From: Epilithonimonas bovis DSM 19482
GTDB lineage: Bacteria; Bacteroidota; Bacteroidia; Flavobacteriales; Weeksellaceae
Assembly: GCF_900108115.1 (NCBI RefSeq)
Contig: NZ_FTPU01000018.1
Location: 1-62,344 of the forward strand
Reading direction: 5' to 3'
DNA length: 62,344 nt
Shown: positions 52,442-60,641 of the stretch, in pieces
How positions within the stretch are numbered: the first letter of the stretch is position 1
Layout: every line of letters begins with the position of its first letter
Position numbers and translations under genes: made by a program
The notes under the pieces: model-generated
Told to the model about the DNA's origin: nothing
Database searches by the model: none
The model's input: the letters and a program-made list of their open reading frames with translations, nothing else

Positions 52442-53779
52442 ATGAAAGTTCTAATAAAAAATGCACAAATTGTTAACGAAGGGAAAATTTTTAAAAGTGA
52501 TCTTTTAATAGAAAATGATCTGATTAAAACGATTGCTGATAGTATTTCTGGGGATAATGTTGACGAGATTATTGATGCTCAGGGAAAATACCTATTACCC
52601 GGAGTTATTGATGATCAGGTCCATTTTCGTGAGCCCGGATTGACTTGGAAAGGTGATATAGAAACGGAATCTAAAGCAGCCATTGCTGGCGGAATCACCA
52701 GTTTTATTGATCAGCCTAACACTGTGCCGAATGCCGTTACTCAGGACTTGCTTCAGGATAAATATAATTTGGCTTCTCAAAAAGCCTATGCTAATTACGG
52801 TTTTATGATGGGCGGAACCAATGATAATTTAGAAGAAGTCCTGAAAACCAATCCGAGAAATGTACCCGGAATCAAATTGTTCCTAGGTTCGTCAACAGGA
52901 AATATGTTGGTTGACAATCCGGAAACATTAGAAAACATTTTCAGCAATACCAAAATGCTGATCGCCGTGCATTGCGAAGATGAGGCAACTATCCGTGCGA
53001 ATACCGAAAAATACAAAGCAAAATATGGTGATGATATTCCTGTCAAATTTCATTATTTGATAAGAAGCGAAGAGGCGTGTTACAAATCTTCATCAAAAGC
53101 TATCGAACTGGCCAAAAAAACTGGGGCAAGACTACACGTCTTCCATTTGTCCACGGCTAAAGAAACGGAGCTTTTCCGAAATGATATTCCGTTAAAAGAT
53201 AAAAAAATCACCGCGGAAGTCTGTGTGCATCACTTGACTTTTACCAACGAAGATTACGAAACAAAAGGAAACCTGATCAAATGGAACCCTGCCGTAAAAA
53301 CTCAAAAAGATAAAGACGGACTTTGGGAAGCTTTGCTGGATGACAGAATCGATGTGATTGCAACCGACCACGCACCGCACACTTGGGAAGAAAAACAGAA
53401 TGTTTACACCCATTGCCCATCAGGAGCGCCTTTGGTTCAGCATTCTTTGGTTGTGATGTTAGAAAATTTTAAAAACGGAAAAATTACATTAGAAAAGATC
53501 GTCGAAAAAATGGCTCACAATCCTGCGATTCTTTTCAGAGTGGAAAAAAGAGGTTTTATCAGAGAAGGTTACAAAGCCGATTTGGTTTTGGTGGATATAA
53601 ATAAAAACTGGACTGTTGAGAAAGAAAACATTTTTTACAAATGTGGCTGGAGTCCGCTTGAAGGAACCGAATTTGGTTCCAAAGTCACCCACACATTTGT
53701 CAATGGAAATCTGGTTTATGAGAACGGTAATTTTGCTGAAGGTCGTTTTGGAGAGCGTTTGCTTTACAATGTTGATTAG
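52442..53779 (+). CDS. pyrC: Dihydroorotase family amidohydrolase
   Basis: A 445-residue cyclic amidohydrolase; dihydroorotase closes carbamoyl-aspartate in pyrimidine synthesis. Motifs: LLPGVIDDQVHFREPGLT (the metal motif is Gln59-Val-His61 in place of His-x-His), GIKLFLGSSTGNM, AVHCEDE, HVFHLSTAKE and VIATDHAPHTWEEK with the catalytic Asp. The Gln for His swap is one I associate with Bacteroidetes dihydroorotases, so metal binding may differ from the standard two-metal site. Other cyclic amidohydrolases (allantoinase, dihydropyrimidinase) are less likely. Confidence 0.87.
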   Translation: MKVLIKNAQIVNEGKIFKSDLLIENDLIKTIADSISGDNVDEIIDAQGKYLLPGVIDDQVHFREPGLTWKGDIETESKAAIAGGITSFIDQPNTVPNAVTQDLLQDKYNLASQKAYANYGFMMGGTNDNLEEVLKTNPRNVPGIKLFLGSSTGNMLVDNPETLENIFSNTKMLIAVHCEDEATIRANTEKYKAKYGDDIPVKFHYLIRSEEACYKSSSKAIELAKKTGARLHVFHLSTAKETELFRNDIPLKDKKITAEVCVHHLTFTNEDYETKGNLIKWNPAVKTQKDKDGLWEALLDDRIDVIATDHAPHTWEEKQNVYTHCPSGAPLVQHSLVVMLENFKNGKITLEKIVEKMAHNPAILFRVEKRGFIREGYKADLVLVDINKNWTVEKENIFYKCGWSPLEGTEFGSKVTHTFVNGNLVYENGNFAEGRFGERLLYNVD

Positions 53780-53819
53780 TGAAAAAATCTAATCACGCGA
53801 TTGAAATAAAAATCTGCTT

Positions 53820-54338
53820 ATGAAAAAAATAATACTTGCTTTGGTTATCGGTTGTGCGTTCCTTTCGGGCTATGCATTCAGATCTTTAAATGATAATCAA
53901 ACAAGTCAAAATATGAAAAGAGTTACAGGAATTGGCGGGATCTTCTTCAAATGTAAAGACCCGAAAAAAATGAATGAATGATACAGCAATCATCCTGGCC
54001 TCAAAACCAATGAATATGGATCTGTCTTTGAATGGTACCAAGGTGCCGACCAGTCCAAAAAAGGTTTTTCGCAATGGAGCCCTTTTAAAGAAGATACCAA
54101 ATATTTTCAGCCTTCGGAAAAAGACTTTATGATCAATTATCGTGTTGAAAACCTTGATGCTTTGGTTCAGGAATTACAAAAAGAAGGGGTAACCATTCTG
54201 GATAAAGTTGAGTCTTATGATTATGGCAAATTTGTCCACATTCTGGATCCCGAAGGTAACAAAATCGAACTTTGGGAACCAAACGATGTAGAATATGAAA
54301 AACTTGGCAATAGTATGGGCGCTGAGACGACCAAATAA
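53820..54338 (+). pseudogene. VOC/glyoxalase-fold protein broken by an in-frame TGA
   Basis: The frame from the ATG at 53820 reads a hydrophobic N-terminus (IILALVIGCAFLSGYAF), then MKRVTGIGGIFFKCKDPKKMNE, and stops at TGA 53979-53981. The same frame goes straight on for 118 codons: YSNHPGLKTNEYGSVFEWYQ ... FVHILDPEGNKIELWEP. In this family the residue after MNE is Trp (WY-x-x-HLGL), so TGG has become TGA. Without the stop the product is 172 residues with the full betaalphabetabetabeta repeats and terminal metal Glu. An internal ATG at 54129 could yield only a C-terminal piece. It looks recently inactivated, unless the base is a sequencing error. Confidence 0.85.
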
Positions 54339-54418
54339 AAACTATTTACCTCATTCTATTATTGGCAGAAAAAGAAATTTGATTTCTGATTTTAATTAAA
54401 TTTACCCAAATCAAAAAA

Positions 54419-55300
54419 ATGAGTTTATATACACAACCGATGTTGCGCGAAGGCGCACTCAAAGATAAAGTAGCCATCGTAACCGGCGGCGGAAGTGGTC
54501 TCGGAAAAGCGATGACCAAATACTTTCTGGAGTTAGATGCCAAAGTCGTGATTACCTCCAGGAATCTGGGAAAATTACAGGGGACGGCAAAAGAATTGGA
54601 AGAAGCGACCGGTGGAAAAGTCCTTTGTGTGGCTTGTGATGTCCGAAATTGGGAAGAAGTGGAGGCCATGAAAGAAGCCACAATAAAAGAGTTTGGCAGG
54701 ATTGATATTCTTCTGAATAACGCTGCGGGTAATTTCATTTCACCAACGGAGCGATTGACTCATTCGGCTTTCGATTCTATTTTGGATATCGTCCTGAAAG
54801 GAACTAAAAACTGTACATTGTCTGTTGGGAAATATTGGATTGACAACCAAATCCCCGGGACGGTTCTTAATATCGTAACCACTTATGCCTGGACAGGTTC
54901 AGCCTATGTTGTTCCTTCTGCTTGTGCCAAAGCAGGCGTTTTGGCCATGACCAGAAGTCTAGCTGTAGAATGGGCAAAATATGGTATCCGTTTCAATGCG
55001 ATTGCGCCGGGACCGTTTCCTACAAAAGGAGCTTGGGACAGGTTGTTGCCGGGAGATCTTCAGGAAAAATTTGATATGAAAAAGAAAGTGCCTCTCAGAA
55101 GAGTAGGAGAGCATCAGGAACTCGCGAATCTTGCCGCTTATCTGGTTTCCGATTATTCAGCCTATATGAATGGGGAAGTGGTAACGATTGACGGTGGAGA
55201 GTGGTTGCAGGGTGCAGGTGAATTTAATATGCTGAACCAGATTCCCACAGAACTTTGGGATCAGCTGGAAGCAATGATCAAAGCAAAAAAATCGAACTGA
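54419..55300 (+). CDS. SDR family oxidoreductase, 2,4-dienoyl-CoA reductase-like
   Basis: A 293-residue Rossmann-fold reductase. NAD(P) motif VTGGGSGLGKAM at about 21-32, CDVRNWEEV, LLNNAAGNF. In place of the usual Tyr-x3-Lys active site it has Ser-Ala-Cys-Ala-Lys (PSACAKAGVLAMTRSLAVEW), the arrangement of 2,4-dienoyl-CoA reductases, which help degrade unsaturated fatty acids. NAIAPGPFPTKGAW and the C-terminal EVVTIDGGEWLQGAGEFN also fit that group. Cofactor preference (Thr-Ser-Arg-Asn after beta 2) suggests NADPH. Single gene with a terminator. Confidence 0.88.
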   Translation: MSLYTQPMLREGALKDKVAIVTGGGSGLGKAMTKYFLELDAKVVITSRNLGKLQGTAKELEEATGGKVLCVACDVRNWEEVEAMKEATIKEFGRIDILLNNAAGNFISPTERLTHSAFDSILDIVLKGTKNCTLSVGKYWIDNQIPGTVLNIVTTYAWTGSAYVVPSACAKAGVLAMTRSLAVEWAKYGIRFNAIAPGPFPTKGAWDRLLPGDLQEKFDMKKKVPLRRVGEHQELANLAAYLVSDYSAYMNGEVVTIDGGEWLQGAGEFNMLNQIPTELWDQLEAMIKAKKSN

Positions 55301-55310
55301 TTTAATTAAA

Positions 55311-55347
55311 AAAATCTCAAATTTGTAACAAGTTTGAGATTTTTTTT
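55311..55347 (+). terminator. Intrinsic terminator of the SDR gene
   Basis: Stem AAAATCTCAAA/TTTGAGATTTT with further pairing TTG/CAA inside, then T8. Confidence 0.85.
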
Positions 55348-55380
55348 ACTTATCAATTTATTCCAAAAATCCTTTACACT

Positions 55381-57321
55381 ATGAATTTAACATTTCCTAC
55401 AAAAATTTCCCTTTTTGCGGCCTTGGCTTTTACAGGCTTTGTGTTTGCGCAGGATGTACCAAAACCAGCTGCTCCCAAATACAATTATACAGAAGCTTTC
55501 AAACCGTTTTTCTATCCTCAGACCGGGACAGAAACACGCTCTGCCAGTGGGCAGCCTGGGCACAAATATTGGCAAAACTCCGCCGATTATCAATTGAATG
55601 TGAGCCTTGATGAGACTAAAAATGAAATCACCGGCTCTGCAGACATTACCTATACCAATAACAGCCCGGATCAGCTTGGTTTCCTTTGGTTGCAATTGGA
55701 TCAAAATCTATTTGCAAAAGACTCCAGAGGCAACGCTGTAGTTCCTTTGTCAGGAAGTAGAAACGGTGCGCACGGAGAAACTTTTGATGGTGGATACAAA
55801 ATAAAATCTGTAAAATATGATGGTAAAGATGTCAAATATACCATTACAGATACCAGAATGCAGATTGATTTGCCAAAGGCACTAAAAGCCAATGGTGGTG
55901 TTGCAAAACTTAAAATCGAATATTCTTTCCTTTCTCCAAAATACGGTTCGGACAGAATGGGCGTAGAAGAAACCAAAAACGGGAAAATCTTCACAATTGC
56001 ACAATGGTATCCTAGGATGTATGTTTATGATGATATCATGGGCTGGAACACGCTGCCTTATCTGGGTGCGTCAGAATTTTATCTGGAATATGGAACGCTT
56101 TCTGCGAATATCACCGTCCCTGCCAACCACTATGTTGTGGCTTCGGGAGAACTGCTGAATGAGAGAGAAGTGTATTCCAAGGACGAAATCAACCGCTGGA
56201 ATGAGGCGAAAAACAGCGAAAAAGCTGTAATGATACACCCCGAATCTGAAATAGGAAAAAATACAAAATCAGGCACAAAAACCTGGAAATTCAAAATAGA
56301 AAAAGCGAGGGATTTTGCCTGGGCATCGTCGGCAGCTTTCATCATTGATGCAGCGAGAATCAATCTCCCAAGCGGTAAAAAATCTTTGGCAATATCTGCA
56401 TATCCCGTAGAGAGTGCCGGTGACAAAGCATGGGGAAGATCTACAGAATACACAAAAGCAGCCATCGAACATTATTCTCAAAAATGGTTCGAGTATCCTT
56501 ATCCGGCTGCAACCAATGTTGCCGGCAATGAAGGCGGAATGGAGTATCCGGGCATTGTCTTTTGTCATATGAACTCGAAAGGTGAAGCGCTTTGGGGCGT
56601 TACAGATCATGAATTTGGGCATACTTGGTTTCCGATGATCGTGGGTTCTAACGAGAGATTATTTGCGTGGATGGATGAAGGTTTTAACACTTTTATCAAT
56701 GGTCTTTCTACAGAAGCTTTCAACAAAGGTGAGTATTACCGTAAGCAGGATATTGGAAAAATGGGACCGTTCGTCCTTAATGACAATTTTGAGCAGGTAA
56801 TGGTAGGGCCTGATAATATGAAGGAAAGAAGCATTGGAGTTTTAGCTTATTTCAAACCGGGGATGGGCTTGGACATCCTGAGAGAATCAGTTTTGGGACC
56901 AGAAAGGTTTGATAAAGCTTTTAGAACGTATGTTGACAGATGGGCTTTTAAACATCCAACACCATGGGATTTTTTCCATACTATGGAAAATGTTTCCGGA
57001 GAAGAGCTCAATTGGTTTTGGAGAGGCTGGTTTATTAACAAATGGAAAGTTGACCAGGCTGTGAAATCCGTAAAACCTATGACCAGCGGTACACAAATTA
57101 CTGTTGAAAATATTGGGCAATTGCCAATGCCAACGACTGTTCTGGTAACTTTTAAAGACGGGACTTCTCAAACTGTAAAATTACCGGTTGAGGTTTGGAA
57201 ACGTAATACTGAATGGACTTTCCAGGTAGATTCTGCCAAAGAAGTTACACAGGTTAAGCTGGACCCCGCATCCAGGATCCCTGACATTAATGTCAAGAAT
57301 AATATTTGGCCTGCAAATTAG
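55381..57321 (+). CDS. M1 family metallopeptidase, exported
   Basis: A 646-residue aminopeptidase-type zinc enzyme with signal peptide (ending VFA-QD). Exopeptidase motif GNEGGMEYPG (GxMEN-like), zinc site HEFGH at 410-414 with Glu433 (WMDEGFNTF) as third ligand, 18 residues after the second His, as in M1. The N-terminal beta domain (YQLNVSLDETKNEITGSADITYTN) and C-terminal part are both present. Likely removes N-terminal residues from peptides in the periplasm or outside. Single gene with strong terminator. Confidence 0.93.
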   Translation: MNLTFPTKISLFAALAFTGFVFAQDVPKPAAPKYNYTEAFKPFFYPQTGTETRSASGQPGHKYWQNSADYQLNVSLDETKNEITGSADITYTNNSPDQLGFLWLQLDQNLFAKDSRGNAVVPLSGSRNGAHGETFDGGYKIKSVKYDGKDVKYTITDTRMQIDLPKALKANGGVAKLKIEYSFLSPKYGSDRMGVEETKNGKIFTIAQWYPRMYVYDDIMGWNTLPYLGASEFYLEYGTLSANITVPANHYVVASGELLNEREVYSKDEINRWNEAKNSEKAVMIHPESEIGKNTKSGTKTWKFKIEKARDFAWASSAAFIIDAARINLPSGKKSLAISAYPVESAGDKAWGRSTEYTKAAIEHYSQKWFEYPYPAATNVAGNEGGMEYPGIVFCHMNSKGEALWGVTDHEFGHTWFPMIVGSNERLFAWMDEGFNTFINGLSTEAFNKGEYYRKQDIGKMGPFVLNDNFEQVMVGPDNMKERSIGVLAYFKPGMGLDILRESVLGPERFDKAFRTYVDRWAFKHPTPWDFFHTMENVSGEELNWFWRGWFINKWKVDQAVKSVKPMTSGTQITVENIGQLPMPTTVLVTFKDGTSQTVKLPVEVWKRNTEWTFQVDSAKEVTQVKLDPASRIPDINVKNNIWPAN

Positions 57322-57340
57322 GATTTGGCCAGAAAAAATT

Positions 57341-57377
57341 AATCCCTGATTTAATACTAAATCAGGGATTTTTTTAT
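57341..57377 (+). terminator. Strong intrinsic terminator of the M1 peptidase gene
   Basis: Perfect 13-base stem AATCCCTGATTTA/TAAATCAGGGATT, loop ATAC, T7; lies between convergent genes. Confidence 0.9.
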
Positions 57378-57401
57378 AGAGTAAAGTGCTATTAAAGTTA
57401 A

Positions 57402-57653
57402 TTAATTTTTGGTAACCAGCCTGTATAGGAATAACAAAAGTACGGATCCACCAATTGCTACCAGAAAACTGGAGAAATTGAAACCAGTTACGTCTACACC
57501 AAAAATCATAGAACCTAACCAGCCTCCGAGCATGGCGCCTAAAATTCCAATAATAATTGTGACAATCCATCCGCCGGGATCATTGCCCGGATGAATAGCT
57601 TTTGCGATTGCTCCGGCAATAAGACCGAAAATAATCCAAGTTAAAATACCCAT
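57402..57653 (-). CDS. GlsB/YeaQ/YmgE family stress-response membrane protein
   Basis: An 83-residue protein of three hydrophobic segments (LTWIIFGLIAGAIAKAI, GWIVTIIIGILGAMLGGWLG, FLVAIGGSVLLLFLYRLV) with the family's HPGNDPGGW loop. Members are small Gly-rich membrane proteins induced by stress; the molecular role is unknown. Begins 33 bp before the end of ftsY and could be read from its transcript. Confidence 0.9.
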   Translation of the reverse strand: MGILTWIIFGLIAGAIAKAIHPGNDPGGWIVTIIIGILGAMLGGWLGSMIFGVDVTGFNFSSFLVAIGGSVLLLFLYRLVTKN

Positions 57654-57686
57654 AGTTTAAATTTTTTAATGTTAATATTAGATTTG

Positions 57687-58640
57687 TTATCTCTTCTTGA
57701 AGAAAGAGTTTACAAATTCCATACCATTAAAAATCTGCAAATCCTGGATTTTTTCGCCCACACCTATATATTTTACAGGAATCTGGAATTGGTCAGAAAT
57801 ACCTATTACCACGCCACCTTTGGCAGTACCATCCAATTTCGTTACGGCCAACGCCGTTACCTCTGTAGCAGCAGTAAACTGCTTAGCCTGCTCAAAAGCG
57901 TTTTGTCCCGTAGAACCGTCAAGAACCAATAACACCTCGTGTGGAGCATCAGGTATTACTTTTTGCATGACTCTTTTTATTTTGGACAGTTCGTTCATTA
58001 AGTTGACTTTGTTATGCAAACGCCCTGCGGTATCGATAATTACGACATCTGCATCCTGCGCAACGGCGGATTGCACGGTGTCAAAAGCCACCGAAGCAGG
58101 GTCTGACCCCATACCCTGTTTTACAATAGGAACGCCCACACGCTCACTCCATATTACCAACTGATCCACAGCGGCAGCACGAAATGTATCAGCTGCGCCC
58201 AAAACGACCTTTAAACCTTGCGATTTGAACTGATGGGCCAGTTTTCCGATTGTTGTTGTCTTACCAACGCCATTCACTCCAACTACCATAATCACATAAG
58301 GTTTTTTGCTGGTGTCGATATTGTCGGTATCCAGATGAGGGTTTTCCAGCAGCAGGGCAGAGATCTCTTCCCGCAGGATATTATCCAGTTCCGCCACATT
58401 CACATATTTGTCTTTGGCGACACGGTCTTCTATCCTTTTGATAATTTTGATAGTTGTTTCTGCGCCGACATCGGATGCGATAAGAACCTCTTCCAGATCA
58501 TCCAGAACTTCGTCATCTACAGTGTTTTTGCCCACGACTGCCCTGGAAATTTTATCAAAAAACCCCTGGCTGGATTTTTCCAATCCTTTATCTAAGGTTT
58601 CTTTATCCTCTTTTTTGAATATTTTTTTGAACCAACTCAT
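57687..58640 (-). CDS. ftsY: Signal recognition particle receptor FtsY
   Basis: FtsY is the membrane-side GTPase that receives SRP-ribosome complexes. 317 residues: short basic N-terminus (MSWFKKIFKK), N domain, then G motifs GVNGVGKTTT at 121-130, DTFRAAAVDQL at 151-161, DTAGR at 203-207 and TKLDGTAKGG from 267. It lacks the long acidic A domain of the E. coli protein, as usual in this phylum. Downstream of rpmB-rpmG-DUF4295. Confidence 0.96.
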   Translation of the reverse strand: MSWFKKIFKKEDKETLDKGLEKSSQGFFDKISRAVVGKNTVDDEVLDDLEEVLIASDVGAETTIKIIKRIEDRVAKDKYVNVAELDNILREEISALLLENPHLDTDNIDTSKKPYVIMVVGVNGVGKTTTIGKLAHQFKSQGLKVVLGAADTFRAAAVDQLVIWSERVGVPIVKQGMGSDPASVAFDTVQSAVAQDADVVIIDTAGRLHNKVNLMNELSKIKRVMQKVIPDAPHEVLLVLDGSTGQNAFEQAKQFTAATEVTALAVTKLDGTAKGGVVIGISDQFQIPVKYIGVGEKIQDLQIFNGMEFVNSFFKKR

Positions 58641-58644
58641 TACT

Positions 58645-58675
58645 AAGTATAATTGATTAATGATAATTGATAAAT
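58645..58675. repeat. Short ATAATTGAT-type repeat before ftsY
   Basis: Three tandem variants of ATAATTGAT(A/T)AATG just upstream of the ftsY start, similar in unit to the spacer repeats at 18278-18335 and 60580-60641 but shorter. Confidence 0.4.
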
Positions 58676-58744
58676 GGTTTTTTAGCTAAGCTATTAATTT
58701 CAAGTTTTTAAAATTCTTTAATTTGCTAAAAAACAAATATAACA

Positions 58745-58773
58745 AAAAAACTACCCTTTATAAGAGTAGTTTT
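58745..58773 (-). terminator. Terminator-like hairpin after DUF4295
   Basis: Stem AAAACTAC/GTAGTTTT with T-rich flanks on the reverse strand; may attenuate transcription between the ribosomal genes and ftsY. Confidence 0.65.
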
Positions 58774-58795
58774 TATATTGTTATCGGCTGGTGAA

Positions 58796-58951
58796 TTATT
58801 TTTTCAAATAACTTTCAACTTCGTCAGCGTTCATTACTTTTTCATCAAAAACGTAAGCGTCTGATTTAGAAGACTTCACCATTTTGATTACTTTTGTCAT
58901 TTTTTTTGAACCAGCACCACCCTGAAGCGTTGCTACAACTTTTTTTGCCAT
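58796..58951 (-). CDS. DUF4295 small protein
   Basis: A 51-residue basic protein, MAKKVVATLQGGAGSKKMTK, then VIKMVKSSKSDAYVFDEKVM and ending SYLKK. It follows rpmG by 19 bp, the usual place of DUF4295 in Bacteroidetes, and probably belongs to the ribosomal transcript. A ribosome-associated role is suspected from this constant context only. Confidence 0.85.
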   Translation of the reverse strand: MAKKVVATLQGGAGSKKMTKVIKMVKSSKSDAYVFDEKVMNADEVESYLKK

Positions 58952-58970
58952 TGTAAAATATTTTTATAAA

Positions 58971-59153
58971 TTACTTAATTTCTTTATGAAGAGTATATTT
59001 CTTAAGAACCGGATTGAATTTTTTAAGCTCCAATCTCTCAGTTGTGTTCTTTTTGTTTTTTGTAGTAATGTATCTTGACATTCCTGCTACTCCGCTTTCT
59101 TTGTGCTCTGTGCACTCTAGAATTACCTGAACTCTGTTACCTTTTTTAGCCAT
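58971..59153 (-). CDS. rpmG: 50S ribosomal protein bL33
   Basis: 60 residues: [55 protein letters not shown], the complete bL33 pattern. It has one Cys only, so this is the zinc-free (C-minus) type. Start overlaps the rpmB stop by one base. Confidence 0.96.
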   Translation of the reverse strand: MAKKGNRVQVILECTEHKESGVAGMSRYITTKNKKNTTERLELKKFNPVLKKYTLHKEIK

Positions 59154-59401
59154 TACTTAGTAGTGTTTTTAATAAATCCGTTTCTAGCAGCTCTTTCAAG
59201 TGCTTCCTCAATTCCGATCTTATTGATAACTCTAAGTCCGTGAGCAGAAACTTTAAGAGTTACTGATTTTTCTTGTTCAGGAAGATAAAATTTCTTCTCT
59301 AGCAAGTTAATTTCAAAACGTCTTTTCGTTTTGTTGTTAGCGTGAGAAACATTGTTTCCTACCATTGCACGCTTACCTGTTATTTGGCAAATTCTTGACA
59401 T
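59153..59401 (-). CDS. rpmB: 50S ribosomal protein bL28
   Basis: 82 residues: [49 protein letters not shown]. Full-length bL28 and first gene of the rpmB-rpmG-DUF4295 run. The 139 bp upstream hold only an imperfect -7 box. Confidence 0.96.
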   Translation of the reverse strand: MSRICQITGKRAMVGNNVSHANNKTKRRFEINLLEKKFYLPEQEKSVTLKVSAHGLRVINKIGIEEALERAARNGFIKNTTK

Positions 59402-59540
59402 ATCTCGATGTTCTTTTGACTAATGAATATTTGAGAGTGCAAAATAAAGCATTATTTTTTATATAGACAAATAAATGTAAAAATAATTATTAGAAATAGG
59501 GATGATTTTCAAGCTTTTTACCGTTGATAAAGGGCTTTTG

Positions 59541-59891
59541 TCAGTTCTCTATAAAAAACTTGACATTCTCCAGCGGATTCCCCGGCATGGCAATTTTCCC
59601 CTTTATAAGTATAGGGCATTGTATCACCTCGGGGTTAAGCGCAATCACTTCCAGGGCTTTTTCTTCGCTCACAGACTCCTCTTCAGAAAAATATTTTTTA
59701 TACAATTCGGCAGATTTCCTTAAGACTTTGCTGGGCTTCTTATTCAGTTTTTTGAATAATGTCCGGAGCTCAAAAAGACTCAGCGGGTTTTTTGCAATAT
59801 CAATGATCTGAAACTTGATGTCGTTCTCATCCAGATATTCAAGAATAGCCTTGGAATTGGGGCAGCTGTTGTTGTGGATTACTTTTATCAT
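59541..59891 (-). CDS. ArsC/Spx-like thioredoxin-fold protein
   Basis: 116 residues from the ATG at 59891 (an upstream ATG at 59933 adds 14 unlikely residues). IKVIHNNSCPNSKAILEYLDE gives the active Cys10 in the NNxCxxS motif of ArsC-type reductases; later NPEVIQCPILIKGK, with the Arg-poor substrate loop. In true arsenate reductases the Arg triad binds arsenate; here the corresponding region ends PILIKGKIAMPG, so arsenate reduction is doubtful and a glutathione/thiol role is equally possible. Confidence 0.75.
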   Translation of the reverse strand: MIKVIHNNSCPNSKAILEYLDENDIKFQIIDIAKNPLSLFELRTLFKKLNKKPSKVLRKSAELYKKYFSEEESVSEEKALEVIALNPEVIQCPILIKGKIAMPGNPLENVKFFIEN

Positions 59892-59950
59892 GACGCTTGT
59901 TTTAATCGGACTGTTATATTTACTCATTTGCAAATTATCAGCCGGAAAAC

Positions 59951-60565
59951 TTAAAACAAACCGTTCAGCTCTGCATCGATCCTTTCTAAAATGTAACCGA
60001 AATCTTCTGGTTTTTCTACAAAATCAAGGTTATCTACATCTATAATGAGAAGTTTGCCTTCTTTGTAGTTTTCGATCCAGTTCTGGTATTTGTTGTTGAG
60101 TTTTGACAGATAATCTATACTGATGCCAGCCTCATATTCCCGGCCTCTTTTTGAGATTTGCCTCACAAGTGTAGGGACGTCTGCTCTTAAGTAAATCAGC
60201 AAATCCGGTGCCGAAACAAAATCTTTCATCAGCCGGAAAACGGATAAATAATTGTTAAAATCGCGCTCGGAAAGCAGGTTCATCTCTGCCAGATTTTCTG
60301 CAAAAATATGAGCATCTTCGTAGATAGTCCTGTCCTGGATTACATTCTTGCCGCTCTCACGGATTTCTTTTACCTGACGGAAACGGCTGCCCAAAAAGTA
60401 GATCTGCAGTGCAAAGCTCCACTTAGACATGTCGCCATAAAAATCATCCAAATAAGGGTTGTGATCTACATCTTCAAACTGGGCTTCCCAATCGTAATGT
60501 TTTGATAACATGGTTGTAAGGGTGGTTTTTCCGGCGCCTATGTTTCCTGTAACAGCAATATGCAT
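59951..60565 (-). CDS. Deoxynucleoside kinase
   Basis: A 204-residue kinase of the dGK/dCK family that salvages deoxynucleosides. The start MHIAVTGNIGAGKTTL at 60565 puts the P-loop (GNIGAGKT) at residue 8, as in the family; an ATG at 60616 would read through repeat sequence. QDRTIYEDAHIFAENL carries the DRS-like motif, and KRGREYEAGISIDYL the lid. Base preference is not readable. The ATG is preceded by the spacer repeat. Confidence 0.92.
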   Translation of the reverse strand: MHIAVTGNIGAGKTTLTTMLSKHYDWEAQFEDVDHNPYLDDFYGDMSKWSFALQIYFLGSRFRQVKEIRESGKNVIQDRTIYEDAHIFAENLAEMNLLSERDFNNYLSVFRLMKDFVSAPDLLIYLRADVPTLVRQISKRGREYEAGISIDYLSKLNNKYQNWIENYKEGKLLIIDVDNLDFVEKPEDFGYILERIDAELNGLF

Positions 60566-60579
60566 TTTTTCTATAATTG

Positions 60580-60641
60580 ATGATGATAAATGATAATTGA
60601 TGACAAGAAATTGCAATAATTTATCAATTACCGACTATCAA
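60580..60641. repeat. Spacer-filling repeat, copy 2 (before the deoxynucleoside kinase)
   Basis: TGATAATTGATGACAAG, AAATTGCAATAATTTATCA and TATCAATTAT recur in the same order as at 18278-18335. It runs from the kinase start to the stop codon of the next gene, exactly as copy 1 does. Confidence 0.6.

Noticed and set aside
53979-53981. TGA read as Trp (recoded or programmed read-through)
   Set aside because: TGA serves as a normal stop elsewhere in the window and no read-through signal is seen; a point mutation is simpler.
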